Assembly (NCBI GenBank): GCA_019635755.1
Contig: JAHBYW010000003.1
Coordinates: 62,001 to 126,000, forward strand
Reading direction: 5' to 3'
DNA: 64,000 nucleotides
From: Rhizobiaceae bacterium
GTDB taxonomy: Bacteria > Pseudomonadota > Alphaproteobacteria > Rhizobiales > Rhizobiaceae
Positions 33,458-43,066 of this stretch are shown here, piece after piece; the stretch's first letter is position 1, and every line of letters begins with the position of its first letter. The translations under genes were made by a program, and so were the position numbers. The notes beneath the pieces were generated by a model, which made no database searches, was not told the DNA's origin, and worked only from the letters and a program-made list of their open reading frames with translations.

Positions 33458-34264
33458 ATGGCGCGGTTCGACCGTCCGATCTCGGCCTTCATCATCGCCA
33501 AGAACGAGGCGGCGGTGCTGGGCGAGTGCCTCGACAGCCTGGATCTGTGCGCCGAGATCGTGGTGGTGGATTCCGGCTCGACGGACGGCACGCTGGACCT
33601 CGTCGCGCGCTACCAGGCGAACGGCTTCCCCATCCGGCTGATCCACAACGACTGGCCGGGCTTCGCGCGGCAGAAGCAGTTCGCGCTGGAGGCGTGCGCG
33701 CAGCCCTGGTGCCTGAACGTCGACTGCGACGAGCGGCTGGACGGCGACCTCCGCGACTGGATGGCGACCGCCGACCTGTCGGCCGGCGCCCCCGTCGCCT
33801 ACGACATTCCGCGCCGAGACTATCTGGCCGGCTACGGCTATCCGCCGAAGAGCGTCCATGCGCAGCGCATCGTCCGCCTCGTCCGCAAGGGGCGCGCGCG
33901 ATATGACGAGCATGCGCTGGTGCACGAATCCCTGCTGACCGACGGCGCGGTCGCGCCGACGCCGAAAGGCGCGCTGCTGCACTTCCGCAACCTGTCGATC
34001 GCGCAGGACGCGGCGCGCGCCGATGCCTATTCGACGCTGAAGGCGGAGGAGAAGTTCGCGCGCGGCCGGACGACGAACCTGGCGAGGCTGGTCTTCAGCC
34101 CGTTCGGCCGCTTCCTGAAGTCCTACGTGGCGCAGCGCTATTTCCTGTGCGGCACGCCGGGCTTCATCTATGCCGGGATGCTCGCCTACTACGTCTTCCT
34201 GACCGAGGCGAAACTCTACCGGCTGTCGCTCGGCGCGCGCACCAGGACGACGACATCGGCCTGA
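33458..34264 (+). CDS. family 2 glycosyltransferase (WaaE/KdtX-like)
   Basis: 268 residues. GT-A motifs: ISAFIIAKNEAAVLGECLDSL, EIVVVDSGSTDGTLDL, NDWPGFARQKQFALE and the DxD-like NVDCDERLD. The architecture matches WaaE/KdtX enzymes that decorate LPS inner core. It lies close behind an lrp gene and converges, with 49 bases of overlap, with an FkbM methyltransferase gene on the other strand. The surrounding genes (two more glycosyltransferases) point to envelope polysaccharide. Confidence 0.88.
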   Translation: MARFDRPISAFIIAKNEAAVLGECLDSLDLCAEIVVVDSGSTDGTLDLVARYQANGFPIRLIHNDWPGFARQKQFALEACAQPWCLNVDCDERLDGDLRDWMATADLSAGAPVAYDIPRRDYLAGYGYPPKSVHAQRIVRLVRKGRARYDEHALVHESLLTDGAVAPTPKGALLHFRNLSIAQDAARADAYSTLKAEEKFARGRTTNLARLVFSPFGRFLKSYVAQRYFLCGTPGFIYAGMLAYYVFLTEAKLYRLSLGARTRTTTSA

Positions 34265-34962
34265 CGGTCGACGAGGGAAAAGCCGAGTTCGCGCCATGCA
34301 TCGAGGAACGCCGCCTCGCTGCCGCCCATTGCGCGATAGGCGTCCGGGTGGATTTCCATGATGGCGACCCGGGCATCGGCGAGCGCGGCCGCGTCGCGGC
34401 TGGCGATCGGATACTCGCCGCCCTCGATGTCGCTGACCAGCGCGTAGGGGCGGGCGAGCCTTGCGGCGAGCGCGCCGAGCGTCACCGCCGGCACCTCGAC
34501 ACCGCCGGCCCCGAGCGTGCTCGAATGCACGTCGCGCGACACCGAAAGCCGCGCGACGGGGCCGTCGTAATAGAGCGCGGCATTGACGACATCGACGGCA
34601 CCCGGATCGGCTTGGCGCGCCGCGTTCGCCCTGCAGATGCCGATGAGGTCGGCGTTGGCCTCGACGATCACATGCCGCTGCGCGCGGCCGATGCGCGACC
34701 GGACGAACGCCGAGACGACGCCCAGCGAACCGCCGAGCTCGATCACCGGCAGGTCAGCGGGCAGGTATTTGCCGATCATCGCCGCCTCGTCGCGCTCATA
34801 CTTGCCGCGGAGCAGCGCGTTGCGCACCCCGAGGCCGGCCGCCGCGGGAACCTCGACGGCGATGCCGTGATAGTCGTAGCGGTCGCCATGCGCGGCCACG
34901 TGGCGCGCGACACGCCGCCTGCGGAAGAAATCGCGGAACGCATTCCTGAACGAGGGCGTCAT
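34216..34962 (-). CDS. FkbM family methyltransferase
   Basis: 248 residues. SAM-binding region LPVIELGGSLGVVSAFVRSRIG, then HVIVEANADLIGICRANAA, VNAALYYDGP and ALVSDIEGGEYPIA (FkbM pattern). Members O-methylate sugars or polyketides. Its ATG overlaps the stop of the upstream glycosyltransferase (ATGA), and its 3' end overlaps the convergent family 2 glycosyltransferase. Likely modifies an LPS or exopolysaccharide sugar. Confidence 0.85.
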   Translation of the reverse strand: MTPSFRNAFRDFFRRRRVARHVAAHGDRYDYHGIAVEVPAAAGLGVRNALLRGKYERDEAAMIGKYLPADLPVIELGGSLGVVSAFVRSRIGRAQRHVIVEANADLIGICRANAARQADPGAVDVVNAALYYDGPVARLSVSRDVHSSTLGAGGVEVPAVTLGALAARLARPYALVSDIEGGEYPIASRDAAALADARVAIMEIHPDAYRAMGGSEAAFLDAWRELGFSLVDRQADVVVLVRAPSDSR

Positions 34963-35915
34963 CGCGACGATGCCCCGGCCACATCGGCCGCGAAGACGTC
35001 CCGAACGCGGCGCCGGAACGCGGCATCCAGCGACAGGAAGCGGCGACGCGCTGCCGCGCCGAGGCGCACCTTCTCGGTCTCCGGCATCTGGATCAGCGAC
35101 TGGATCACCGCCTCCAGCGCCTGGCGGTCGACCCGGAAACTCGTGCCGAGATGCCTGGGCTCGCTGCCGTCATAGGGAACGACGATGCCGCAATTCTCGT
35201 CGACCAGTTCGTTCATCGGCGGCGCGTCGGTGGTGACGACGACGCTGCCCGTCGACAGGCCCTCGACGATGTTGTGGCCCCAGCCTTCGGCGCGGGACGG
35301 GCACAGATGGATGCCGCACTGGTTCTGCAGGCGCTTCAGCCCGTGATCGTCGAGATAGCCGGACATCAGCTTCACGTTGGCCGGCACCGCGCCCGGCGCA
35401 TTCTCCGCCTTCTGCACCAGAACCAGCTCCGGCCATTCCGGGTGGACGCTCCACAGCGCAAGGACATCCTCGGTGCCCTTCAGCGTGCTGCCGCCGGCGA
35501 GATGGAAGAAACGGTTCCAGTCCTTCTTGACCGCTGGGTCGTGGCGGTCGTGCGAGGTGAAGCCGAGATAGATCGTCCGGACGCCCAGCCGCGAGAAGAT
35601 GTGCTGCGCGTGACGCGTCTTGGCGAGCACGCGATCGACGCGGCGGAGCAGCAGCTTCTGGCGATGCGGGAAACGCTCCTGGTTGGGGATCAGCCAGTGG
35701 CGGTCGCCACCGGTGAGCCAGCGGGGAAACGTCCGCTCCAGGTGGACGACGGTGCTGCCGAGCTTCTTGCGCGTCAGCCAGTCCTTGAAGCCGCGCGCCC
35801 GCACGCGCGAATAGCCCGGCTCGCCGCCTGCCTCGCGGATCGCGTCCGCCAGCAGCCGCGCATCGCTCGTCAGGCCGTAATTGTTGGAGCGTCCGACGAT
35901 GAGCCACTCGATCAT
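34959..35915 (-). CDS. glycosyltransferase (GT-B fold)
   Basis: 318 residues. C-terminal GT-B signature: CGIHLCPSRAEGWGHNIVEGLSTGSVVVTTDAPPMNELVDENCGIVVPY; N-terminal half is less typical (VGRSNNYGLTSDARLLADAI, HWLIPNQERFP). Start ATG 35915 overlaps the lpcC stop (ATGA) and is followed 4 bases overlapped by the FkbM gene, so the three form one unit behind greA-lpcC. The acceptor sugar is unknown. Confidence 0.85.
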   Translation of the reverse strand: MIEWLIVGRSNNYGLTSDARLLADAIREAGGEPGYSRVRARGFKDWLTRKKLGSTVVHLERTFPRWLTGGDRHWLIPNQERFPHRQKLLLRRVDRVLAKTRHAQHIFSRLGVRTIYLGFTSHDRHDPAVKKDWNRFFHLAGGSTLKGTEDVLALWSVHPEWPELVLVQKAENAPGAVPANVKLMSGYLDDHGLKRLQNQCGIHLCPSRAEGWGHNIVEGLSTGSVVVTTDAPPMNELVDENCGIVVPYDGSEPRHLGTSFRVDRQALEAVIQSLIQMPETEKVRLGAAARRRFLSLDAAFRRRVRDVFAADVAGASSR

Positions 35916-37024
35916 GCGCCGCCCCCGCGCGCCCAGATCGCCTCGTAGACGGCAGCGAGCGCGTCGGCCTCGCGCTGCAGAGGAAAGGCCGCGCGAACAT
36001 GAGCGAGGCCTGCCTCGCCGTGCCGGCGCGCCATGGCAGGATCGGCCATGTACAGGCGGATCGCCTCGCGCAGGGCCATCCCGTCGCCGGCCGGCACGAC
36101 GGCGCCGGTCTCGCCCGGCACGACCAGCTCGGCATAGGCGCCCGCGTCGCTGGCCACCACCGGGGTGCCAGACGCCATCGCTTCCAGCGGGGTAAGGCCG
36201 AAGCCTTCGTTGCGGGACGGCGCGACGTAGAGCGAGACGCGGCCGTACCAGGGCCGGATGTCGTCCACTTCGCCGAGGAACAGGATGCGCTCGGCGAGGC
36301 CGGCCTTGCGGACCTTCTCCTCCAGCCCGGCCGCGAAGCCGGCATGCTCCGCCGTCGCACGGCCGCTGACAATGGCGGTCCAGTCCGGAAAGTGCGGAAG
36401 GAGCGCGATCATCGCGTCGACGAAGAGGTCGGTGCCCTTCTGCTCGCGGACGCGCCCGAAACAGCCGACGGCATGCCGGCCGGGCAGGCCCGACGCGGCG
36501 AACGCGGCGTCGCGGTCGGCGGGCGGCGTGAACCGGTCGAGGTCGATGCCATGCATGACGACCCGGTGCGGCACTTCGAGGAAGCTGCCCGAGCGCCGGC
36601 TGGTGGCGACGACGGCGTCCATGCGGCGGATCAGCCATTTGGTGAGGGGCTTGTGGTCGCGCTGGGCCGCGGAGGTGAAGAGGAGCCTCAGCGGCATGCG
36701 CAGCACGTCGCGCAGGACGATGCCGGCGATCATCTCGACATTGCGCCGCGCGTGCCAAATGCGGACCGGCCGCCTGGCCGGCCGGCGCCAGAGGCGCGGC
36801 ACGTCGAGCCAGCCGAGCTTGGGCAGCCCGTCCGGCAGGCCGGGGCCGAGCGTCGCGACGCCCAGCGTCCTCGCCTGCAGAGGAACGAGCTGGACGATGG
36901 TGCTGGTGACGCCCGACAGGCGGCGCTTGAAGTTCGGCGCGACGACCTCAACGGCGGCGACGTCGGGACGCGACGGCGCGGCCGTGCCTGCCCCAGTCTC
37001 CGCCCGGACCCCGGCCGCCGCCAT
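35912..37024 (-). CDS. lpcC: LPS core mannosyltransferase, LpcC-like (GT4)
   Basis: 370 residues. The segment VEVVAPNFKRRLSGVTSTIVQL near residue 28, IWHARRNVEMIAGI, and TKWLIRRMDAVVATSRRSGSFL are typical of rhizobial LpcC, followed by the GT4 C-terminal motif PSRNEGFGLTPLEAMASGTPVVASDAGAY. It transfers a mannose to Kdo of the LPS inner core from a nucleotide sugar. The gene order greA-lpcC is a rhizobial pattern. ATG 37024 is 8 bases after the greA stop. Confidence 0.85.
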   Translation of the reverse strand: MAAAGVRAETGAGTAAPSRPDVAAVEVVAPNFKRRLSGVTSTIVQLVPLQARTLGVATLGPGLPDGLPKLGWLDVPRLWRRPARRPVRIWHARRNVEMIAGIVLRDVLRMPLRLLFTSAAQRDHKPLTKWLIRRMDAVVATSRRSGSFLEVPHRVVMHGIDLDRFTPPADRDAAFAASGLPGRHAVGCFGRVREQKGTDLFVDAMIALLPHFPDWTAIVSGRATAEHAGFAAGLEEKVRKAGLAERILFLGEVDDIRPWYGRVSLYVAPSRNEGFGLTPLEAMASGTPVVASDAGAYAELVVPGETGAVVPAGDGMALREAIRLYMADPAMARRHGEAGLAHVRAAFPLQREADALAAVYEAIWARGGGA

Positions 37025-37032
37025 GGACGGCC

Positions 37033-37506
37033 TCAGCCGAACTTCACCTTGACGATCTCGTAGCCCCGCGCGCCACCCGGCGCGTTGACCTCGATCGAGT
37101 CGCCGACCTCCTTGCCGATCAGCGCGCGCGCGATCGGGGACGAGATGGAAATCCGGCCGGACTTCACGTCCGCTTCCTGGTCGCCGACGATCTGGTAGGT
37201 CTTCTTCTCCTCGGTGTCCTCGTCGACGAGGACGACCGTGGCACCGAACTTGATCGTGCTGCCCGACAGCTTCGACAGGTCGATGACCTCGGCGCGGGCG
37301 ACCAGATCCTCGAGCTCGCCGATGCGGCCCTCGTTGAGGCTCTGCGCCTCCTTGGCCGAGTGGTACTCGGCGTTTTCCGAGAGATCGCCATGCGACCGCG
37401 CCTCCGAGATCGCCTCGATGATCCGCGGACGTTCCTCCTGCTGGCGCCAGCGCAGCTCCTCCTTGAGCGTGTTGAAGCCCTGCGCGGTCATCGGGACCTT
37501 GTTCAT
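37033..37506 (-). CDS. greA: transcript cleavage factor GreA
   Basis: 157 residues. N-terminal coiled coil with the acidic tip ([44 protein letters not shown]-like [21 protein letters not shown]) and the C-terminal FKBP-like domain ([28 protein letters not shown]). It rescues backtracked RNA polymerase. ATG 37506 is preferred over TTG 37512. First gene of the run greA-lpcC-GT-FkbM. Confidence 0.96.
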   Translation of the reverse strand: MNKVPMTAQGFNTLKEELRWRQQEERPRIIEAISEARSHGDLSENAEYHSAKEAQSLNEGRIGELEDLVARAEVIDLSKLSGSTIKFGATVVLVDEDTEEKKTYQIVGDQEADVKSGRISISSPIARALIGKEVGDSIEVNAPGGARGYEIVKVKFG

Positions 37507-37627
37507 TTCCAATCAGCCTTTCCGTGGCCGGACGCCGTGGTGCGGCGGACGGCTTGTCGTGGGAACAAAAAAGAAAATCGGGCCGACGGCCAGCGCCAAC
37601 GGACCCGAAACACCCCAATTTCCCCAT

Positions 37628-37656
37628 ATATAGCAAGCCCTGGGGCGATTTTCACG
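37628..37656 (-). promoter_or_regulatory. possible promoter of greA
   Basis: Minus strand CTATAT (37633-37628) as -10 with CGTGAA 17 bases upstream as a poor -35, in an AT-richer stretch about 120 bases before greA. Confidence 0.3.
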
Positions 37657-37776
37657 TCAAAAATGCCGCAGCCCCTGCGGGTCTCGGACAGGCTGCATCA
37701 CCGGGAAGTGAAGTCGCGTGCGCGGGGACGACGGCCGGTGCGGCCTATATGCCTTCGGGACGGCACGGAGCACGAC

Positions 37777-38913
37777 ATGCGACATACGGTTCCCATCGCG
37801 GCATTCGCCACCCTGGCAGCGGGACTGCTGCCCGACGCGGCGGCGGCGGCCGAGGTGTTCCAGACGGACGCCGTGCCGGTCAGCGCCGAGGTGATCGCCG
37901 ACGGGCTCGCGCATCCCTGGGGGCTGGATTTCCTTCCCAGCGGCGAGGCGCTGGTGACCGAACGCGGCGGCCAGCTGAGGATCCTCACCCGCGCCGGCCT
38001 GTCCGAGCCGGTCGACGGCGTGCCGAAGGTCGCGGCGCGCGGCCAGGGCGGCCTGCTCGACGTCGCCGTCGCACCGGACTTCGCCAGTTCCAACGCGATC
38101 TTCCTGACCTTCTCCGAGCGTGGCTCGGGCGGCGCCGGGACCGCGGTCGCCCGCGCCACGCTGGTGCGCGACGGCGAGACCGCGCGGCTGGACGGCGTCG
38201 AGACGATCTTCTCCATGAACCGCAGGAGCGCGACCAGCCACCATTTCGGTTCGCGCATCGCCTTCCTTCCCGACGGAACGCTGGCCTTCACCATCGGCGA
38301 CCGCGGCGACGGCCCGCGTGCGCAGGACATGAACGACCATGCCGGCGCGGTGCTGCGGATCAACACCGACGGCTCGGTTCCCCCCGACAACCCCTGGGCG
38401 AACGGCGGCGCCGCCGCGGAACTGTGGTCCAAGGGCCACCGCAACCCGCAGGGCATGACCTTCGACCCCGTGACGAAGTCGCTGCTGACGGTCGAGCACG
38501 GCGCCAAGGGCGGCGACGAGATCAACCGCCCCGAGGCCGGCCGGAACTACGGCTGGCCGGTGATCTCCTACGGGGTGAACTACTCGGACACCAAGATCGG
38601 CGTGGGCACGGAGGCGGAGGGCTACGAGCAGCCGCTGTTCTACTGGGACCCGTCGATCGCGCCGTCGGGGCTCGCCGTCTATCAGGGCGACATGTTCCCC
38701 GAATGGAACGGCGACCTGCTCGTCGGCGCGCTGAAGTTCGAGCTGCTGTCGCGGCTCGACCGCGACGAAACCGGCGCGATCCTCGGCGAGGAACGCATGC
38801 TGGAGGGAGAGTTCGGCCGGATCCGCGACGTCAATGTCGCGCCGGACGGGTCGATCTGGCTGCTGACCGACGCCCGCAACGGCGCGATCATCCGGCTGAC
38901 CCGCGCCGACTGA
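37777..38913 (+). CDS. PQQ-dependent soluble sugar dehydrogenase (aldose dehydrogenase, YliI-like)
   Basis: 378 residues. Signal peptide of about 23 residues (TLAAGLLPDAAAAA), then a six-bladed propeller: LAHPWGLDFLPSGEALVTERGG, GQGGLLDVAVAPDF, TSHHFGSRIAFLPDGTL, GHRNPQGMTFDP and GGDEINRPEAGRNYGWPVISYG. His in HHFGSR and the GHRNPQG segment are typical cofactor-site regions. It oxidises sugars in the periplasm; no PQQ synthesis genes are nearby. ATG 37777 starts the signal peptide and has cggag upstream. Confidence 0.9.
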   Translation: MRHTVPIAAFATLAAGLLPDAAAAAEVFQTDAVPVSAEVIADGLAHPWGLDFLPSGEALVTERGGQLRILTRAGLSEPVDGVPKVAARGQGGLLDVAVAPDFASSNAIFLTFSERGSGGAGTAVARATLVRDGETARLDGVETIFSMNRRSATSHHFGSRIAFLPDGTLAFTIGDRGDGPRAQDMNDHAGAVLRINTDGSVPPDNPWANGGAAAELWSKGHRNPQGMTFDPVTKSLLTVEHGAKGGDEINRPEAGRNYGWPVISYGVNYSDTKIGVGTEAEGYEQPLFYWDPSIAPSGLAVYQGDMFPEWNGDLLVGALKFELLSRLDRDETGAILGEERMLEGEFGRIRDVNVAPDGSIWLLTDARNGAIIRLTRAD

Positions 38914-38916
38914 CCG

Positions 38917-40506
38917 TCACGCCGCTTCGCGGATCTGGTAGTCCTTGACCGAGGCGAAGCGGATGGCCTTCCAGCGCTCCGCCTCGTAGTTCAGGCCGAA
39001 TTCGTGCGGCGCAAGGAACACGGGATCGCCGTCTAGGTCGCGGGCGATGTCGCCGCGGTGGGACTCGATGAAGCGCTCGACCTCCGCCTTCTGGTCGGCG
39101 GAAATCCAGCGGCAGACGGTGAAGCGTGCCATCTCGAAATCGACCGGCAGCGTATACTCGAAGGCGAGCCGCTCCTTCAGCACGTCGAGCTGCAGCGCGC
39201 CGACCACGCCGACGATGGCCGGTGAGCCGTCCTCGGGTTGGAAGAGCTGGACGACGCCCTCCTCGGCCATCTGCTGGAGCGCTTCCTTCAGCTTCTTCGC
39301 CTTCATCGCGTCGCCGAGACGCACGCGGCGGAGAATTTCCGGCGCGAAGTTCGGCACGCCGCGGAAGACGATGTCCTCGCCTTCGGTCAGCGTATCGCCG
39401 ATGCGCAGCGTCCCGTGGTTGGGGATGCCGACCACGTCGCCGGCAAACGCCTCGTCGGCGGTGATGCGCGAGCGGGCAAAGAAGAACTGCGGTGCCGAGA
39501 GCGACATCGGCTTGCCGGTGCGCACGAGCTTCGCCTTCATGCCGCGCTCCAGCGTGCCGGAGCAGACGCGAACGAAGGCGATGCGGTCGCGGTGGTTCGG
39601 GTCCATGTTCGCCTGAATCTTGAAGACGAACGACGTCATCTTCGGTTCGGTCGCGTGGACGATCCGGACATCCGCCTCCTGGTCGCGCGGCGCCGGCGCA
39701 TAGGAGCCGAGCCCCTCGATCAGGTCGCGCACGCCGAAATTGCGCAGCGCCGACCCGAAATAGACCGGCGTCAGGTGGCCCTCGCGGAAGGCCTTCAGGT
39801 CGAACGGCCTGCAGGCTTCGCGGGCGAGCTCCAGCTCCTCGATGAAGGTCGCGCGCTCGTTTTCCGGCAGCAGCCCGGCGACATGTTCGGAATCCGGCCC
39901 GTTGACCTTCGTGCGCTCGGGCTCGGCGTCGCCGCGGCGCACCGCGTTCTGCGCAAGGTGATACGTGCCGGAAAACGTCTTGCCCTGGCCGATGGGCCAG
40001 GTGATCGGCGCGGTGTCGAGCGCCAGCTTCTGCTCGATCTCGTCGAGGATCTCGAAGGTGTTGCGCGCCTCGCGGTCCATCTTGTTGACGAAGGTGACGA
40101 TGGGGATGTCGCGCAGCCGGCAGACCTCGAAGAGCTTCAGCGTACGCGGCTCGATGCCCTTCGCCGCGTCGATGACCATGACGGCGGAATCGACCGCCGA
40201 CAGCGTGCGGTAGGTATCGTCGGCGAAATCCTCGTGGCCCGGCGTGTCGAGCAGGTTGAAGACGTTGTCGCCATACTCGAACGTCATCACCGAGGTGACG
40301 ACCGAAATGCCGCGCTCGCGCTCGATCTTCATCCAGTCGGAGCGCGTGTTCATGCGGTCCTTCTTGGCCTTCACCTCGCCGGCGAGCTGGATGGCGCCGC
40401 CGAACAGCAGCAGCTTCTCGGTCAGCGTCGTCTTGCCCGCGTCCGGGTGGGCGATGATGGCAAAGGTGCGGCGGCGCGCGACCGCCTGGCTGATGTCTTC
40501 GGGCAT
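38917..40506 (-). CDS. prfC: peptide chain release factor 3
   Basis: 529 residues, same length as E. coli RF3. G1 AIIAHPDAGKTTLTEKLLLF, switch ERERGISVVTSVMTFEY, G3 DTPGHEDFADDTYR, G4 NKMDREARNTFEIL. The GTPase recycles RF1/RF2 after termination. It converges with the sugar dehydrogenase, 3 bases apart. A -10/-35 pair is seen upstream. Confidence 0.96.
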   Translation of the reverse strand: MPEDISQAVARRRTFAIIAHPDAGKTTLTEKLLLFGGAIQLAGEVKAKKDRMNTRSDWMKIERERGISVVTSVMTFEYGDNVFNLLDTPGHEDFADDTYRTLSAVDSAVMVIDAAKGIEPRTLKLFEVCRLRDIPIVTFVNKMDREARNTFEILDEIEQKLALDTAPITWPIGQGKTFSGTYHLAQNAVRRGDAEPERTKVNGPDSEHVAGLLPENERATFIEELELAREACRPFDLKAFREGHLTPVYFGSALRNFGVRDLIEGLGSYAPAPRDQEADVRIVHATEPKMTSFVFKIQANMDPNHRDRIAFVRVCSGTLERGMKAKLVRTGKPMSLSAPQFFFARSRITADEAFAGDVVGIPNHGTLRIGDTLTEGEDIVFRGVPNFAPEILRRVRLGDAMKAKKLKEALQQMAEEGVVQLFQPEDGSPAIVGVVGALQLDVLKERLAFEYTLPVDFEMARFTVCRWISADQKAEVERFIESHRGDIARDLDGDPVFLAPHEFGLNYEAERWKAIRFASVKDYQIREAA

Positions 40507-40531
40507 GGGGGAATTCCGTTCGGACGGCGCT

Positions 40532-40559
40532 TATATAGGTGGTGCGCCGGCCTGTCGAA
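40532..40559 (-). promoter_or_regulatory. putative promoter of prfC
   Basis: Minus strand TTCGAC (40559-40554), 16-base spacer, TATATA (40537-40532), 26 bases before the prfC start codon. Confidence 0.5.
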
Positions 40560-40725
40560 CGGGAATTCGGAGCCGGTCGCTGCACCACCGGCGCCAGCCG
40601 CGTGGCCAGTCGACAGGATCGACGGCGGTGCCGTAGCCTCCGGCCCGATTCCTCAGCGCGGTTCTCATCCCGATGGTTCCTGTGAGCGTCGAAGGCCTGC
40701 CGCTCCCGGCCGGCAGAACGATCCG

Positions 40726-41871
40726 ATGACGGAGCGCGGGTCGCTCTACGCATTGCTGTCGGGGAATTTCCTGATCGGCATGTCAGTCATCGCGCCGGCG
40801 GGCATGGTCGAGCCGCTGGCGACCGACCTCGGCGTCTCGATAACGAGCGCCGCGCTCCTGCTCACCTTCGGCGCGGTCGTGCTCTGCATCGGCTCGCCGC
40901 TCGTCGCCTGGGGCACGGCCGCCACCGACCGCAGGCTGCTCCTGTCAGTCTCCCTGGCGGTGCTCGCTGCAAGCCATGTCGCCTCGGCGCTCGCGCCGGG
41001 GCTGGCGGTGCTGATGGCGGTCCGGATCGTGGCCATGGGGTTCGCGGCGGTGTACACGCCGCAGGCCGCGAGCGCGGCGGCGATGCTGGTGAGCGAGAAG
41101 GAGCGTTCGGGCGCGATCTCCTTCATCTTTCTGGGCTGGTCGCTCGCCGCCGCAGCGGGGCTGCCCCTCTCCGCTTGGTTCGCGTCCGAACATTCATGGC
41201 GCGGCGTTCACTGGGCGCTGGCGGCATTGGGCTTCGCCGCGGCAGGGGCCGTGGCTCTTTCGCTGCCGCAGGGACTCAGGGGCGCGCCCATGTCGCTGAG
41301 GAGCTGGGGCAGCCTTTTCTCGAACCCGCTGATCCTGGCGCTGCTGGCCGCGACCATCCTCGGATCCCTCGGCCAGTTCATCGTCTTCCCGTTCTTCGGT
41401 CCGCTGCTCGGGCGACTGTCCGGCGCCACGACAACCGAGGTCGCGGTGGCATTCGGCGTCTTCGGCGTGGCCGGATTTCTGGGCAATATCGTTGCCTCGC
41501 GCCTCGTCACCGGCCTTGGCGCCTTGCGAACGTCCCTGCTTGCGGGCTCGTCCATGCTGGTCGGCGCGGCGGCATGGAGCCTGGTTGTCGGCGACATCGC
41601 GCTCGTGTTCGTCGCATCGGCCATCTGGGGCGTCGGATTTGCCGCGTCGAATTCGATGCAGCAGGCGCGCCTGGCGATGGCCGCGCCGGCGCTGGCCGGC
41701 GCCGCCGTGGCGCTCAACTCGTCCTCGCTCTATATCGGCCAGGCCGCTGGTTCCGCGCTGGGCGGCGTCATGTTCGACGCCGGCTATCTGCGGTCGATGG
41801 GGTGGGCCGCGACCGCCGCCCTCGCCGCCGCACTTCTGACCATCTGGTTCAGCCGGCGGACGACGCAATAG
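40726..41871 (+). CDS. MFS transporter (drug/metabolite exporter type)
   Basis: 381 residues with 12 membrane helices. Features: GNFLIGMSVIAPAGMVEPLATDLGVS in helix 1, WGTAATDRRLLL between helices 2 and 3, and RIVAMGFAAVYTPQAASAAAMLV as the helix 4 region seen in arabinose-efflux/AraJ-type permeases. Substrate not deducible. ATG 40726 starts right before the first helix; a long open frame upstream overlaps prfC antisense and is not used. The DAO gene follows 43 bases later. Confidence 0.85.
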   Translation: MTERGSLYALLSGNFLIGMSVIAPAGMVEPLATDLGVSITSAALLLTFGAVVLCIGSPLVAWGTAATDRRLLLSVSLAVLAASHVASALAPGLAVLMAVRIVAMGFAAVYTPQAASAAAMLVSEKERSGAISFIFLGWSLAAAAGLPLSAWFASEHSWRGVHWALAALGFAAAGAVALSLPQGLRGAPMSLRSWGSLFSNPLILALLAATILGSLGQFIVFPFFGPLLGRLSGATTTEVAVAFGVFGVAGFLGNIVASRLVTGLGALRTSLLAGSSMLVGAAAWSLVVGDIALVFVASAIWGVGFAASNSMQQARLAMAAPALAGAAVALNSSSLYIGQAAGSALGGVMFDAGYLRSMGWAATAALAAALLTIWFSRRTTQ

Positions 41872-41914
41872 CCGAGCCTCCGGCACGAGCTTCTGGCAGC
41901 GAGGAATGCAACGC

Positions 41915-43018
41915 ATGGCCAATGGAAGGCATATCGTCGTCGTCGGCGCCGGGATCGTCGGCGCGTCCATCGCCTGGCATCTCGTCAAGGCAGGCGCGCG
42001 CGTGACGATCGTCGATGGACTTCATGCCGGCGGCATCGCGACGCCAGCGAGCTTCGCCTGGATCAATGCGAGTTGGGGCAATCCGGAGCCGTATTTCCAC
42101 CTTCGCATGCGGGCCATGCGCGAGTGGAAGCGCGTGGCGGCCGCGTGTCCGGACATCGCGATCTCGTGGAAGGGCGGGCTGATCTGGGACCTGCCGCGCG
42201 GCAGGCTGGAGGCCTTCGCGAAGGAACACGCATCGTGGGGCTACGGCATCCGCGCGGTCGACCGCGACGAGATCGCGCGGATGGAGCCTGCGCTGAAGAC
42301 GCCACCGTCGTTCGCCCTGCATGTCGCCGAGGAAGGTGCGGTGGAGGCGGCGGCAGCGGCCGTCGCACTCACCCGCCAGGCGGAAGCCGCCGGCGCGGTC
42401 TGCCTGCGGGCCCCGGTCACGGCGATCGAACGGAAGCGCGGGCAGGTGACGGTGATCGCCGGCGGGGCGCGGCTGGACGCAGATGCGCTGGTGCTGGCGG
42501 CCGGAACCGCGACGCCGGAACTGGCCGCGCTGGTTGGCCTCGACATCCCGCTCGACACGCCGCCCGGCATGATCGTCCATTCGGTGCCGTCTCCCGACAC
42601 GGCGCTCAACGGCGTGGTGATCGCCCCGAACATCGCGATCCGGCGGACGGACCGCGGCCGCATCATCGGCAGCGGCGAGGTCGGAGGCTCCCACCCGGGC
42701 GATGATCCCCGGCGGACGGCGCGAACGCTGTTCCGCAGGGTCCGGTCGATGCTTGGCGACGCCGCGCCCGTCGCCTTCGACTTCCACACGATCGGCCATC
42801 GGCCCATGCCGAAGGACGGAATGCCGATCGTCGGCTGGGGCACCGAGGGGGTCTATGTGGCCGTGACCCATTCCGGCGTGACGCTGGCGCCCGCGCTCGG
42901 GCTGTTCGCGGCAGACGAGATCCTCGACGATCGCCGCGACGCGCTGCTGCGGCCGTTCGGCCCTGGCCGGTTCGCCGAGCGCGCAAACCTCGGCAGGATG
43001 CGCATGTCGATGCTGTGA
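41915..43018 (+). CDS. FAD-dependent amino-acid oxidase/dehydrogenase (DAO family)
   Basis: 367 residues. Dinucleotide fold IVVVGAGIVGASIAWHLVKAGARVTIVD, ASFAWINASWGNPEPYFHLR, DALVLAAGTATPELAAL and the C-terminal PKDGMPIVGWGTEGVYVAVTHSGVTLAPALG. These are D-amino-acid dehydrogenase/glycine-oxidase-like features. ATG 41915 is chosen since GAGGA at 41901-41905 is directly against ATG 41906 but 9 bases from 41915. Downstream of the MFS gene; whether the two act together is unknown. Confidence 0.82.
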   Translation: MANGRHIVVVGAGIVGASIAWHLVKAGARVTIVDGLHAGGIATPASFAWINASWGNPEPYFHLRMRAMREWKRVAAACPDIAISWKGGLIWDLPRGRLEAFAKEHASWGYGIRAVDRDEIARMEPALKTPPSFALHVAEEGAVEAAAAAVALTRQAEAAGAVCLRAPVTAIERKRGQVTVIAGGARLDADALVLAAGTATPELAALVGLDIPLDTPPGMIVHSVPSPDTALNGVVIAPNIAIRRTDRGRIIGSGEVGGSHPGDDPRRTARTLFRRVRSMLGDAAPVAFDFHTIGHRPMPKDGMPIVGWGTEGVYVAVTHSGVTLAPALGLFAADEILDDRRDALLRPFGPGRFAERANLGRMRMSML

Positions 43019-43066
43019 GCCTGTGCCGCGACGGCCGGCGAAGCCGCTGGCGCGAACCGGGCGATC

